From positions 225,001-289,000 of the forward strand of contig CAUYUJ010019348.1 of the NCBI GenBank assembly GCA_963575745.1: 64,000 nt of DNA. The letters are read 5' to 3'. Every line of letters begins with the position of its first letter. Position 1 is the first letter of the stretch. Origin of the DNA: Prorocentrum cordatum (taxonomy: Eukaryota > Sar > Dinophyceae > Prorocentrales > Prorocentraceae). Made by a program: the position numbers and the translations under genes. The notes under the pieces were generated by a model. It searched no databases, was not told the origin of the DNA, and saw only the letters and a program-made list of their open reading frames with translations. Shown piece by piece: positions 1-11,699 of this stretch.

Positions 1-65
1 CCGATCCCCCGGCCTGGCCCAGGACACCAGGCCTCCGACGCCGTGGCTCTTTCTCTCACGGGGTG

Positions 66-209
66 GCTCCCTCCTCCTCCTGCTCCTTCCTCCCCCTCCT
101 CCCTCCCTCCTCCTCCTCCTCCTCCTCCTCCTCGTCCTCCTCCTCCTCCTCCTCCTCCTCCTCCTCCTCCTCCTCCTCCTCCTCCTCTCCTCCTCCTCCT
201 CCTCCTCCC
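66..209. repeat. (CCT)n microsatellite
   Basis: About 140 bases of interrupted CCT triplets. It opens proline-, serine- or leucine-rich frames on the plus strand, which I do not regard as genes. Similar GGA/CCT tracts recur at least ten times across the window. Confidence 0.9.
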
Positions 210-447
210 GCCAGTGCCGGACCCCCGTTGGCTCGTCCCGGCCGCGGAAGGTTTGCGGTTCGCCCCCCCCCCCCCCACAGCCTCCGCCCCGAGAGGAGCC
301 AGCACTACTACGGCTGACAGCCAGGAGCGGCCCGCGAAGCCGCGGGCCCGAGCCCCCGTTGAGATCCCCCAGGCCTCGGGAGCAGAGCGAAAATCGGGGG
401 CTCTTTTTTTCGGCGGCGAGCAAGGGCGGGAAGTGAGAAGGAGAAGG

Positions 448-542
448 CCTTCTCAGAAGGCGGCGGGACTTCTCAGAAGCCCTCGCGCCTTCTGAGAAGT
501 TGTTGTAGTTTTCGGGGAACGCTTAGAAAATTTCTCAGAAGG
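448..542. repeat. Cluster of CTTCTNAGAAG palindromes
   Basis: Four copies of a short palindrome, CCTTCTCAGAAGG or a one-base variant, lie within 95 bases (near 448, 469, 488 and 531). A degenerate AAGAAGGCCTT follows near 570. The same palindrome clusters again at 56111-56383, at the other end of the window. Function unknown. Confidence 0.6.
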
Positions 543-1784
543 CCAGGGGACTTCCGAACCTTTTAAGAAGGCCTTCCCCTTCTCACTCACTTCCGCTCCT
601 CATTCGCCGCCGATTTTTTTGGAGAGGGACACAGAAAAAAGAAATCGTCTGCAAACGCATTGGCGCGCAAGTTGCCCGCGCAGGGTCGCGCGCAAGCGCC
701 CTCGTTTCCAATGAGGCGCGCTACGGTGGCGGCCAGCAGAAGCCAGCGCGTAAGGTCGCTGCGCCACTGGGCGTGAGATTGTGTTACGTCGCCCCGGTGT
801 GGATAGGTTCAGGCGAGGACACATCGACCCCCAATCGCCCACTCATCGTCGACAGGGGCCTCACCATCCGAATCTTCCAACGCCTCGACCACTTTGGAGC
901 AAGTTGTGTCGCAGTTTTCAGCCTATGGAATAGTCGCGATGTCGGAGGAGTGGATCTGACGTCACTGCGAAAGCACAGCGTCGCCAAAAATCACAGCATG
1001 AACTCTCGGCTCCTCGGCGCCGGCTTTTTCAAGCCGGATCGATTTGTGAGGGCCCCCTTTGGGGCCCGCAGCGGGGCGGAAGCGCTCGCCGTCACATTTT
1101 TATTGCGCCCGAATGCCACGGGGGCACGAGCACCAGAGCTCCCCTCTCCGGTAAGGGCGGGCCTACCTCTCGGGAGTGCCTTGGAGGCTTTTGTGGAGGC
1201 CGCCTCAGGAAGCCCATCGGCTACGCATAAGGGTAACTTTTCGCCGGAGTGACCTGTGGTGCGGGGCCACAGGGGTCCTCCTGGTGCGCTTGAAGTTGGT
1301 CCCCTGTCGGCCCCCTGCGCACCAGGGGCCACTCTTGCCCACACAACCTTGGAAAAGTAATGCACCTTTCGCAGGTCGTGTCGAAGAACCGTCCTGAGGA
1401 CTTCCCTCGGGATAATGTTTCACCTCAGGTCCGCTTCTAACGGTCCTAGGGCCCAGAAATTGCCCCCAGAGGCCAAAAGCTACGAAAAGCCGAAAGCGAC
1501 GAACACCTACACAGCTACGACTAAAGTTGCATGACTTGTCCAGGGCAGTGTAGGGTCACTCTTTCGCGCAGCCGAGCCCAGCGAGGGTCGAAAGCGCCAG
1601 GATACCTCGAACACCTCGAAGTTCTCGAAGGGTGGGCCTAGTTGTCCAGCAGCGCCCCGTCCGGGCGCCGCCCGCCCCCGCCTCTGCCTTTTTTTCGTCG
1701 TCCCGGGCGCGCGCGCCGCGAGAGCTCACAAAGGTGGGCGTCGGAGGGCCCCCTGCTGCACTCGCACGTCCGCTACTGCCCCGA
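543..1784. other. No recognisable gene
   Basis: Open frames of up to 159 codons exist on both strands (for example 773-1252 plus and 991-1365 minus). None shows a domain, a motif or a coherent protein character that I recognise. I treat the stretch as intergenic. Confidence 0.5.
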
Positions 1785-1871
1785 CGAGGGAGGAGGATCA
1801 GGAGGAGAAGGAGGAGGAGGAGGAGGAGGAGGAGCAGGAGGAGGAGGAGGAGGAGGAGGAGGAGGAGGAGC
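1785..1871. repeat. (GGA)n microsatellite
   Basis: Purine-rich GGA tract. On the minus strand it appears as a run of leucines or prolines in frame, which is an artefact of the repeat. Confidence 0.9.
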
Positions 1872-1879
1872 TGGCGCGG

Positions 1880-3000
1880 GGCTACAGTGGACAACTACGC
1901 GACGAGCCGCTGCCTTCTGGGCCAGTTGGACCGCGTGAGTGTCCAGCGTTGCCGCGGACCGCGGCACCGACTCCCTGCTCGAGTTCCTGGACGCAGCGCC
2001 ACGAATCGGTGAGGCCCTCTCCGACGCGCGGACGGAGCTGTCCCTCCAGGGCGCGGACCCCGCGCCCAGCGCTTGCTGAACGCCCTGCAACACCCGGCGA
2101 AGCAGAGCACTCTCGCGCAAGCTGTGCAAAAGAAAACTCACGCTGCCCTGAGGCAGCCTTTGCAAGGCCACGAGCGGGCGACGCGCCCGGGGGCCCGGAG
2201 GGCCAGGGGCCGCGGGCTCCCTCGGCTACCCGAGCGATCCCGCTTGCTCGATGGAGCACGCATTCTGGGCCACGGGGTTTCGTGCCCGCGCGCTTGCCCA
2301 GGCCTGAATGCGCGCAGGCAGAGCTCCAGACGGCCGCGCAGACATGCCAGAACTGCCCTGTCGCCCAAGCGGCACGCGGCGCGAACTGAGGACAGCCGCT
2401 GGACGAGCAAGGCACGCATGCAGCCACATGCGCACTGGGCGGCGGTGTGGAGCGCCGCCACGGCAGCCTCGAGAGTGGCCGGCCTGGTCCGCCAGTGGCT
2501 GCACCGAGAGCCGCTGACGGAGCAACGGGTGCCGGCATGGGACCGCGTCAGCAGCCGGCGACCCGCGGACCCGCCAGGCGCGGACTTCTTCGAGCGCGCG
2601 GGCGGTTCCCCACGTCGAGTACAACGACGGGGTTCGCCGCCACTGAATCGATATCTCGGTCCGTCACCCGGCAGCCGAGGGCGCGGTGCAAGCGGCGGCG
2701 CGCTGGCCCAGCGAGGCCGCCAGGCTGGGCGAGCGCAAGAAACACGCCAGGTACCCGGGGGAGCTCCCGACAACGTTTTTGGGTGAGACCCCGGGTCGCT
2801 TCGGCTGGGAAGCCAGACAATGGCTTCTTCGGCAAGTGCAGACCTTGCTGGGCGACCGCCAGCTCGATGAGTTCGCGAAGGCCCACAGAGTCGTGAGCTG
2901 CGTGGCCCAGACCCAGCTGGCTCGTCAGCGCCGCCGGGCGACTGGGCTCACCTGGCAGCCTTGGCCCCGCGGAAGCCCCTGCTCGCCTGTTGACCTCCTT
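1880..3000 (+). other. GC-rich coding-like stretch, unidentified
   Basis: Several overlapping plus-strand frames (for example 2073-2786 and 2686-3417) stay open for over 200 codons, but minus-strand frames do too (1882-2538 and 2138-2773). High GC explains most of this. Short pieces rich in Ala, Arg and Trp recall the decayed LINE proteins seen further right, but I cannot find a catalytic motif. A frame-shifted retroelement remnant is possible; plain GC-rich DNA is equally possible. Confidence 0.2.
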
Positions 3001-3419
3001 CTCCTCCCCCTCCCTTCCTATGGCCGCCGCTTCGCCTTCCTCCTCCTGCCCTCTCCCTGGCCACCGCTTCGCCTCGCCTCCTCTCCCTCTCTTTCCCCCT
3101 CTCCTTCCCCGCGCCTTGCTTCAGTCGGGCGCGCGTGCGCCCAACGTGGGAATCGGGTGGCGCAGACTTTCCTGCCGCGCGCCCGTTTTCCTCCGCGCCC
3201 CGTTTCTCTCCCGGTTCCACATTCCCTCCCTCCTGTTCACCCCCGCAACCCCGCGAGAGCGCCTGTGGCCGGCTCCGAATGGAGGCAACGCGCTTCGCCA
3301 GCGCGAGCAGCCCGGCAGGTTCGCTGCCGAGGTGTAGTTCGACCGAGCTTGAAACCCAATGCCCGGGGCCCCCCTGTGCGACGTGGATGGAGACCCACTC
3401 GGGTGCCCCTGGGTTGAAG

Positions 3420-3500
3420 GAAGGACGAGGAGAAGGAGGAGGAGGAGGAGGAGGAGGAGGAGGAGAAAAAGAAAGAGAAAGAGAACGAGGAGGAGGAGAC
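3420..3500. repeat. (GGA)n microsatellite
   Basis: GGA tract grading into GAAAGA. A second GGA tract follows at about 3660-3745. Confidence 0.85.
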
Positions 3501-3659
3501 GATTCCATCCTGCTGCCTACGGCGGCGACGCTTCTCTATATACGCTTAACGCTATTGGATATGTTGTTCCCCAATTTGTTTTCGAGCTTCGCCACCGTGC
3601 GATTCCAGTTCCAGCGATGACGGACTCAGACCCGCGATGCGCCTCACATGATCACGTGC

Positions 3660-3745
3660 GACGAAGAGGAGGACGAGGAGGAGGAGGAGGAGGAGGCGGA
3701 GGAGGAGGAAGAGGAGGAGGAGGAGGAAGGGGAGAAGGAGGAGTT
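3660..3745. repeat. (GGA)n microsatellite
   Basis: Interrupted GGA/GGAA tract. It codes poly-Glu in one plus frame and poly-Ser or poly-Leu on the minus strand, so those frames are not credible genes. Confidence 0.85.
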
Positions 3746-4796
3746 TTCTGGATTGTTTTGTTTTCCCCCAGGCCCAGTTGGAACACACGCCCAGGATACG
3801 CAACCACCAAGCCAGCGGCACCGAAGCTCCGTCGACAACATGACCCCGCAACGCCCCATTAGTGCGCGCTCCTCCTGGTAGAGATGGATTGAATTCTGCG
3901 GTCGGGAACTGTTGGATAGCGCGTCGTTCTGCCAGTTTTGCCCCACCACGCTACGGCGCGACACGCTGTCTGGCCCCTTAAACGTAAAAGTCTTGAGTTT
4001 TCTCAAGCATCCCGCCCCGCGGAGCGGAGCAACACGCCATCCACTGGCAGGATGCAGCGTGTCACCGGGGCCGCGGCGACACGCTGATCAAGAATTGTTG
4101 ACGCTTCGCGAATCCCCACCAGCTCCGACACCCGCTCTCGCACAGGTACGTTGTGACCCGCGCCATTTGGGCTTGCGTCGCGGGTATGCCGTTTCCCCAC
4201 ACTCGTGCGCGCTGCTGCCAGGGGTCCCTCGGCTTCCGCCACCCTGGGAGCTGCAGCCTGCCAACGCTTCGCCTCTGGCAACAATTCTTTGGTCGGCCGT
4301 CATTTGGACCACCCTGGTCTCCGCGCTTCGCGCAGTCCGGGGCCTCGCCTTTGCATTTCTCTTCACCACCTCGACCGACGTTTCGTTGGCCACGGCCAAC
4401 CTGGTGCCCACGCAGTCGTCTGAGGTACGGTGTCACGTTTTCTCTCTCGGAGTTGTCCCTGGCCGTCGTTGATTTTCCGACGCGTGACACCTCCGACTGA
4501 AGTGCTTAGTTGTCGCCTCGCCCGTCGCTCTGTTTGTTTTTCCCGCGCTTCCCTTGCCTAATTCGTTTTTGCGTGGCCCGCTTTAACCTGACACGCCGGC
4601 GGCGCGCTCGCCCGCGGCCGCTGACAAAAAATAATCCCCACCAGCCCATCCAGAAACGATGCCCAGAGGAATTGCCTGGATCAGGGAAGTGGGCAGCACA
4701 CAAAGGAAGCCAGTATGAGACATCTTGGGATATTTGGAGCCATCTTGAAGGTCATCTTGGGCTCTCCCAGGCGCTCCACGAATCATCTTAACCAGT
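3746..4796. other. No gene; short dispersed phrase
   Basis: No recognisable coding sequence. A phrase close to CGCTTCGCGAATCCCCACCA occurs near 4104. A shortened form (AATCCCCACCAGCCCATC) is near 4633, and a further copy is near 23631. It marks a dispersed repeat of unknown extent. Confidence 0.4.
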
Positions 4797-5735
4797 CCCC
4801 CCCCAAGAGGCCAACATGTGGCTGAAACCTTCGTGAAATCAATGATTTGGCATTTTCGCCGAGGCCTCTTGGAGCATCTTGGGTGCCTCTGGGGGGTCTC
4901 TTGGGGCCTCTTGGGGGTCTCTTGGGAGCCTCCCGGGGGCCTCTTGAGGGCCTCTTGGGGCCATCTTGGGGCCATCTTGGGACCTCTTGGGGCCTCCTGG
5001 GCGCTTCTTGGGGCCATCTTGAAGGAGATCGATCAAACAAGAGGGGAACATTAATTAGCGTCGCCCCCCAGGAGGCCAAAATGGGGCCAAAACCATTGCA
5101 AAACCAATTGTTTTGGCTTCCTCGCCGAGGCCGTTTTGGCATTCTCGCCGAGGCCTCTTGGAGCATATTGGGTGCCTTTGGGGGGTCTCTTGGGGCCTCT
5201 TGGGGGTCTCTTGGGGGCCTCCGGGGGGCCTTTTGGGGCCATCTTGGAGCCATCCTGGGAACTCTTGGGAGCTCCTTGGCGCTTCTTGGGGCCATCTTGA
5301 AGGAGATCGACCAAACGAGAGGGGAGCATGACTTAGCGCCCCCCCCCCCAAGGAGGCCAAAATGGGGCCAAAACCCAAGTAAAACCAATGAGTTTGGCTT
5401 CCTCGCCGAGGCCGTTTTGGCATTGTCGCCGAGGCCTCTTGGAGCATCTCGGGTGCCTCTGAGGGGTCTCTTGGGGCCTTTTGGGGGTCTCTTGGAGGCC
5501 TCCCGGGGGCCTCTTGGGGGCTCTTGGGGCCATCTTGGGGCCACCTTGGGACCTCTTGGGGCTTCCTGGGCGTTTCTTGGGGCCATCTTGAAGGAGATCG
5601 ATCAAACAAGAGGGGAGCATTAATTTGCGTCGCCCCCCAGGAGGCCAAACATGGGGCCAAAACCTTAGTACAACAAATTATTGTGGCTTCCTCGCCGAGG
5701 CCGTTTTCGACGCTCTGACACCTCGCGCCCCCCCC
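4797..5735 (+). repeat. Tandem ~285-bp repeat, about 3.4 copies
   Basis: The marker GGCCAAAATGGGGCCAAAAC recurs near 5071, 5354 and 5640 (a one-base variant in the last), with a diverged copy near 4805. This gives periods of about 265-286 bp. Each unit holds its own shorter internal repeats of CTTGGGGGCCTC type and ends with GAAGGAGATCGATCAAAC. Proline/arginine-rich minus-strand frames and glycine/leucine-rich plus-strand frames across it come from the repeat itself. A related array lies at 24190-24670. Confidence 0.8.
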
Positions 5736-5860
5736 CCTCCAGGTCCATGGGGAGGGGGTAGGGGGAGAGAGGTAAACCCCTCCCCGAAGGGGAAGAAGGA
5801 GGGGTGGAAGAGCGCTCTAAACCACCGACGCCCAGAGGGCTGGTGGGATTCCCGACCGTA
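5736..5860 (+). repeat. 3' module of composite repeat, copy 1
   Basis: A GGGGAGG-rich tract, then a hairpin-like AAACCCCTCCCC/GAAGGGG stretch, then CTCTAAACCAC and AGGGCTGGTGGGATT. The same order of motifs follows the related array at 24808-24925. This suggests one dispersed composite repeat about 0.7-1.1 kb long. Confidence 0.65.
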
Positions 5861-6800
5861 CGGCTGTCGTCAGTGTGCATCCCCACGGCCGTTCCAGCGG
5901 TACCACACTGAAGGTGTCTCTGGAAAACCTCACAGGCTAGGGGCCACCTCGTAGCCTGCCGTCCCTGGCATTATTCTGACCCGTTCTCGTTCCCACGTAC
6001 ACCTCCAAAGCACACAGCCCATCCTTTGAGGGGAACTCGGGGTCAACGCTCCATCAGCCAGCTGGTCTTCCAAGAGCAGCTCAAGGGTAAGCATGCACCG
6101 CCGACTCGTCGACCGTCTCCTGGCCTCCGACCCGAACATTTAGTGAGAGGGCCGTCTACAGGAAGGGGGGGCCACCCCAAAACGCTAACAGCCAGGCCGG
6201 GGGGCACAATTAAAAAGTAATATTCAAAATTACGTTTTTGTCCGAAGGCATGGTTTGGAACATCCAAAATTGTGGTTTGTTGTTGTTTTTGCCCTGAAGG
6301 GCTGTGTGTGCTTGAATTCAGAAATCGTGATTTTATGGTGGAAAAGCTTCGCCTCTTTCGCCGTTCTTGAAGTGTTGTTGCACGATGAACGCCACGTGCC
6401 AAGCATGTTTGTGGGGAGTTGCGTGTGTATTTTCATTCGCGGTTGATCGCGCACTTGGTTTTGTTATTGTTCGTAGCCATCACGGTCCACCCAGCAATAG
6501 TACCCAGGCGAAATGTTTTGATCAGGGAAGTGCGGGAGCATTCCGTGTAACGAAGAGAAATGTATGGGGGAGCCGTCAAAGTGAATTTCGTGGGTCAGCC
6601 TGGGCACGCCCGGGCGTGAATGTAAATTCGCGGCCCTTGCCGAAACAGGCAGGGCGCAGAAGAATGATGAGGGGGCGGGGTGGGGGGGGGGTGGGTGAAG
6701 AACACGAGGAGGACGAGGACTAAAAGGAAGAAGGGAGGAGCGACGGGAGCGGCAGGAGGGGGGCGAGCAGAAGTATGATGATATTGACTGCGCAAGCTTT
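5861..6800. other. No recognisable gene
   Basis: Mixed-composition DNA, less GC-rich around 6210-6580. Short open frames only, and no motif I recognise. The phrase GATCAGGGAAGTG near 6522 also occurs near 4680. Confidence 0.5.
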
Positions 6801-6802
<2 letters not shown>

Positions 6803-6833
<31 letters not shown>

Positions 6834-6920
6834 AGGAGGAGGAGGATGAGGAGGAGGAGGAGGAGGAGAAGGAGGAGGAGGAAGAGGAGGAGGAGGAGGA
6901 GGAGGAGGAGGAGGAGGAGC
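6803..6920. repeat. (GGA)n microsatellite
   Basis: About 115 bases of GGA with AGG/GAT interruptions, directly before the 160-bp satellite. Confidence 0.9.
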
Positions 6921-9400
6921 GTACAACGCGCCCACGCGCGTGCGCGCGAGGTGTGAATTCTGCATTGTCCTCAGCGGTCTGGCAACGAAGGGGCCTGGAA
7001 ACGAAGGGGTTCTTGGGCGGTGACCGAATGGATGTTCCAGGTAGCGCGGGGCTGCAGCGCGCCAGCCAAGTGGCTCATCGCACAACGCGCCCACGCGCGC
7101 GCGCGCCGGCGCGAGCTGTGAATTCTGCGTCATCCACGATAGAGGGGCCGCAACGTTGGCATGGAAGCCCAAGTGGTCCCCTAGCGGAGACCGATTGGAT
7201 TCCCGATTTACCATCGGTTTGTAGCATGTCGGTGAAGTGGCTCAGCGCGCAACGCGCCCACGCGCGCGCGCGCGGGCGCGAGCTGTGCATTCTGTGTTAT
7301 CCACAGAAGAAGGGCAGTCGTGCTGTCCTGGGAACTAATGCGGCCCCTCAGCGGTGACCGATTGGGGATGCAGCATGTCGGCCAAGTGGTTCAGCGCACA
7401 AGTCGCCCGCGCGCGCGGGAGCGAGCCGCCACTCTGCATTATCCAGAACAGAAGGGCCGCCATGGTGGCTTGGGAGTTCAAGCAGCCCCTTAGTGGTGAC
7501 CGATTTCTTTTTCCAATTTAACATGGGCTTCTAGCATGTCGGCCAAGTGTCTCAGCGCACAGCGCGCCCACGCGCGCGCGCGAGCTGTTTTACCCGCAAT
7601 AGCAGGGCCGCCATGCTGGCCTGGGGAAGCAAGCGGCCCATTAGCGGTGACCGATTGGAATTCCGAGTTAGCTCGAGTTTGTAGCATTTTGGTTCAGCGG
7701 TTCAGCGTACAACGGGCCCACGCGCGCGCGCCCGCTTGCGCTCGCGCGCGCGCGAGCTGTGAATTCTGTATCACCAACAGTAAGGTGGCCGCCATGTTTG
7801 CTGAGAAACTTAAGTGGCCCCTTAGCAGTAACCGACGGATTTCCAAGTTAGCAAAAGGTCGCGGCATGCCGATTAAGTTGCGCAGCGTACAGAGCGCCCA
7901 CGCTTGCGCGAGCAGGCGCGAGCTGTGAACCCTGTATTCTCCGCAATACAAATGCCGCTACGTTGGCTTGTGAACTCAAGTGGCCCCTTAGCGGTGGCCG
8001 ATGGTATTTTCCATGTTTAGCATGGGCTTGTAGCATGTCGGCCAAGTTGCCCAGCGTACAAGGCGCCTCGCGCGCGCGCCCGCGCGCGCGCGAGTTGTGA
8101 ACTGTCGTGCCACCCGCAGTAGAAGGGCCGCCATGTTGGCCTGCAAACTCAAGTGGCCCCTCTGCGGTGGCTCCCAGCATGTCAGCGAAGTGGCTCAGCG
8201 CACAACGCGCCCACGCGCGCGGGCGCGAGCTGTGAACTCTGTATCATCCACGACAGAGGACCGCCGTGCTGGCTTGGCAATTCAAGCGGCCCCGTGGCGG
8301 TGTCCGAATGGACTTCCAAGTTAACCTGGGGTTGTAGCATGTTGGCCAAGTGGCTCAGCGCACAACGCGCGCACACGCGCGCGCGGGCTGTGCATCCTGC
8401 ACTACCCACAATAGAAGGGCCGCTGTCTCCTGGAAACTCATGCGGCCCCTGAGCGGTGACCGATTGGAATTCCGAGTTCACATGGGCTTGTAGCATGTGG
8501 CTGAACGCACAACGCGCCCACGCGCGCGCGCGCCCCCCCCCCCCCGGCGCGTGCGAGCTCTGAAATCCGTACTACCCGCAACATCGGGTCCGTTATGTTG
8601 GCATGGAAACTCAGGTGGCCCCTCCGCAGTAACCGATTGAATTTCCGAGTTAACATGGGGGTTGTCGCGTATCGGCCAGGTGGCTCAGCGTACACGTCGC
8701 CCACGCGCGCGCTAGCTGTGAACTCTGTATTTTCCACCGTACAACGGCCACCATGTTGGCATGGAAAATCGAATTGGCCAATTAACGGTGACTGATTGTA
8801 TTCCGAGTTAACATGGGCTTGTAGCATGTCGGTCACGTGGCTTAGCGTACAACGCGCCCGCGCGCGCGAGATGTGACTTCTGGACTACCCACATTAGAAA
8901 GGGCCGCCATGTTGTGGCCTGGAAACTCAAATGGCCCCTTAGCGGTGACCGATTGGATTTCGAAGTTAGCATGAGTTTGTAGCGCGTCGGTTACGTGGCT
9001 CGATTTACAAAGCGCCACGCGCGCGCGCGCGCCCGCGACCGCGCGAGCGCGAGTCGTGAATCTTGGGTTACCCACAAAAGAAGGGCCGCCGTGTTGGCCT
9101 GTGAACGAAGGTGGCCCTGAGAGGTGACCGACTGCATCTCCAAGTTAACATGTGGTTGGAGCATGTCGACCATGTGGCTGAGCGCGCAACGCGCCCACGC
9201 GCGCGCGGGCGCGAGCTGTGAATTCTGTTGTGCCCACAATAGAAGGGCCGCTATGTTTGCCTGGAAACTCAAGCGGCCCCTCAGCGGTGGCCGAATGGAT
9301 TTCCAAGTTAACATGGGGTTGTAGCACGTCGGCCAAGTGGCTCAGCGTACTACGCGCGCGCGCGGGCGCGAGCTGTGCATTCGGCGCGCGGCGGCCGCGG
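6921..9400 (+). repeat. ~160-bp satellite, about 16 copies
   Basis: Each unit has an alternating CG tract (ACGCGCCCACGCGCGCG), then GAGCTGTGAATTCTG, then a CCACAATAGAAGGGCCGCC-like stretch. AAACTCAAGTGGCCCCTTAG, GTGACCGATTGGA, GAGTTAACATGGG and TAGCATGTCGGCC follow. CG tracts start near 6926, 7084, 7253, 7405, 7565, 7710, 7896, 8065, 8205, 8365, 8512, 8700, 8853, 9015, 9193 and 9352. Open frames on both strands are by-products of repetition. The core TTCTGCATTRTCCACAATA is shared with the 121-bp array at 12751-13205. Confidence 0.9.
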
Positions 9401-9640
9401 GCCTTTCTGCGTGGGAAATAAACACAATATGCGAGCGCGGAAATGCAGCCACACGCACTGTGGCCATGGGCCACTACGTAGGTAGGCGAACATACGGTTG
9501 CAAGGGGCAATGCCGCCGCGCGTTAGGGCGGGACACCATATTATGCGCGAGGGGAAAGCGCCGAGGCCATGTGCGGCCCGTGTTCAGCGCAGCCCGGTCG
9601 CCCCCGGCCTGGGGCCTGGCCCGGCAAGCAGCCCTGCCCA
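9401..9640. other. Spacer, nothing recognised
   Basis: Unique-looking sequence between two arrays. No gene seen. Confidence 0.4.
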
Positions 9641-10240
9641 CCCTGACCGGTACCCAGCGGGCTGGCCCCTCGCCCACCCAATAGCTCGGCTGGTGACCGG
9701 CCGGTAGCCCGGCCAGTAAGTCCGCGAACGCGGCGGGCAACCCTGCCGGTAACTCCACGAACCCGGCCGGTAACCCTGCCGGTAATTCTACGAACCCGGC
9801 CGGTGACCCGGCCCGGCCGGTAACCCGGCTGGTAGCCCGGCTGTTAACTGCGCGCCCGGCCGGTAACCCGGCTGTTAGCCCCAGCCCGGCTGGTAACCCG
9901 GCTGGTAACCCGGCTGTTAATTCCCAGCCCGGCCGGTAACCCGGCCGGTAGCCCGGCTGGTAGCCCGGCCCTTAGCTTGGCCTTGCAGCACATTCTGTAG
10001 CGGAGCTACAGCGCCGCTACAGAACGCCGCAGACGGCCGGCCCTTTGCCTGGCCGGCAGCCCGGCTGTAACTCCGCGCGCCCGGCCGGTAGCCCGGCTGT
10101 TAATTCCCGCGCGCCCGGCTGGTAACTCCGCGCACCCGGCCGGTAATTCGGCGATTTTGGTTGGTAACCTGGCTGGGAATTCAGCGAACCCGGCCGGTAA
10201 TTGCGCGAGATCGGGCAGTGGCCCGGATGGAAATTTTGCG
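9641..10240. repeat. GC minisatellite (CCCGGCCGGTAAC type)
   Basis: Irregular repeats of 16-36 bases built from CCCGGCYGGTAACCCGGCTG. Interspersed copies carry AATTCNGCGA and TTAACTGCGCGC spacers. Confidence 0.85.
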
Positions 10241-10560
10241 CACGCGGCGGGCCCCGCAGCCGGGAATGTCGCGGGTTAACCGCAGGAGGTCCCCCCCCCC
10301 CGCCCCCCCGATTTCCTTGGGACGAAAACAAGGCCCCGATGCCCCTGGCCCGCCCCCCGTGGATTCTTTTCCCGTGATTAGCCGTTTGGGCGAAATCCTC
10401 TTCGCGTTTGCACCCATGGCCCACTATTGGTCGTCCGCTGGTCACAGCAAGCCGCGGCAGCCGGCGCAGGAAAGCCATGGCGCGCTGATGGCCATGCACT
10501 TAACAGTTCGTGGAAAACCATTGGGCGCCGCGCATTTGTTAAGTGTCTGGCCAGAGAACT
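10241..10560. other. Spacer, nothing recognised
   Basis: No gene or repeat unit recognised; open frames are short and on both strands. Confidence 0.35.
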
Positions 10561-11260
10561 ACATTTCAAATCGGGTTTTCCCTTAGGGTTTTCGCGTTCA
10601 CACCGACGACAAACGCGCGGGAACCAAAGTGCGCAGCGCGCGCGATTTTGCGCTGCGCACTATGGTTTCCACTTGTATGGTCATCTGTTGGGACGAGTAT
10701 TAAATTGCGCATCGTTTGGTTTTCGCGTTCACATCGTTCACAAATTTATGGGGCGAAACCGTTGTGCGCACCGAAACGTCGCGCGCGCGACCTTGCGCTG
10801 CGCGCTGGCTTTCCCACGCAATTATCAACTGCATGGCCATCTGTTGGGGCCAGAGAAATATTGCTTACATGATGCATTCCCGATTTGGACTTCGAGTTCG
10901 CATGCGTGGGAAGCCATAGTGCGCAGCGCAAGGTCGCGCGCGCGCGACCTTGCGCTGCGCACTGTGGTTTTCCACGCATTTGCTAATCGCGTGGCCATCT
11001 CCTGGATTCAGAGAATTAAATTTTGCTAGGGTTTCCCCTATTGATTTTCACGCTGACATCGTTGACACATGCGTAGAAAACCACAGTGCGCAGCGCAAGG
11101 GCGCGCGCGCGCGCGACCTTGAGCTGCGCAATATGGTTCCCCGCTCATTGTCCAACGCGCGCGCGCGACTTTGCGGCGCGCGCTGCGGTTTCCAACGCAT
11201 TTGCCCATTGTACGGCGAGTCCTTGGGGCCAGAGAATTCAGTTTCACATTTGGTTTCCCC
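10561..11260. repeat. Palindrome-centred satellite, ~165-bp spacing
   Basis: At least four units, centred near 10645, 10780, 10941 and 11110. Each is built round GTGCGCAGCGCAAGG, a CG tract and its reverse complement. The unit at 10918-10963 is a perfect 46-base palindrome. Imperfect pairing of the flanking ATGCGTGGRAARCCA arms extends it to about 10901-10980. Between palindromes lie GGCCATCTGTTGGGGCCAGA and TTTTCGCGTTCACATCGTT-like spacers. Confidence 0.85.
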
Positions 11261-11264
11261 GCGC

Positions 11265-11690
11265 GCGCGCGTGGTGAGTTTTGGATTGCCCCCCATAAGC
11301 AGATCGTTTTGTAAAGCCAAAGACTGAATTTATTTTTGCCTGTGAAGTAGTAAGGGGGCCGACGGAGGCGCGCAGTTCTGCATAGCATTGTGGGCAATAC
11401 AGAACTCCCTACGCGCGCGGTGAGTTCTGTAGCGTCCACATACAGAACTGCGCGCCCCCCTCGGCCTCCTTACAGCTTCACAGAAAAGTCCAATTCAGTT
11501 TTTGGATTTACAGGGCGATCTTCTTATTGTGGACAATACAGAACTCACCACGCGCGCGCGCCGCGGCGCGGGCGCGTGTAGGAAGTTCTGGATTGCCCAC
11601 AATAAGAAGATCGCCTTGTAAATCCAAAAACTGAATTGAACTTTTCTGTGAAGCTTTCTGGAGGCCGACGGAGGCGCGCACAGTGAGCGC
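11265..11690. repeat. Head-to-head inverted units of the 121-bp repeat
   Basis: Units of the family found at 12751-13205 occur here in both orientations. The clearest pair is 11450-11565 against 11571-11685, about 115-base arms at roughly 85-90% identity by eye. Shared arm segments are CAGCTTCACAGAAAAGT, AATTCAGTTTTTGGATTTAC and GCGATCTTCTTATTGTGG, with a CG tract at the centre. A further unit with GGGGGCCGACGGAGGCGCGC lies near 11354. Confidence 0.75.
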
Positions 11691-11699
11691 CTTGAGTAA

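Noticed and set aside
6921-9400. CRISPR-like regular array
   Set aside because: The units are ~160 bp with no short-repeat/unique-spacer structure, there are no cas genes, and the setting is eukaryotic.
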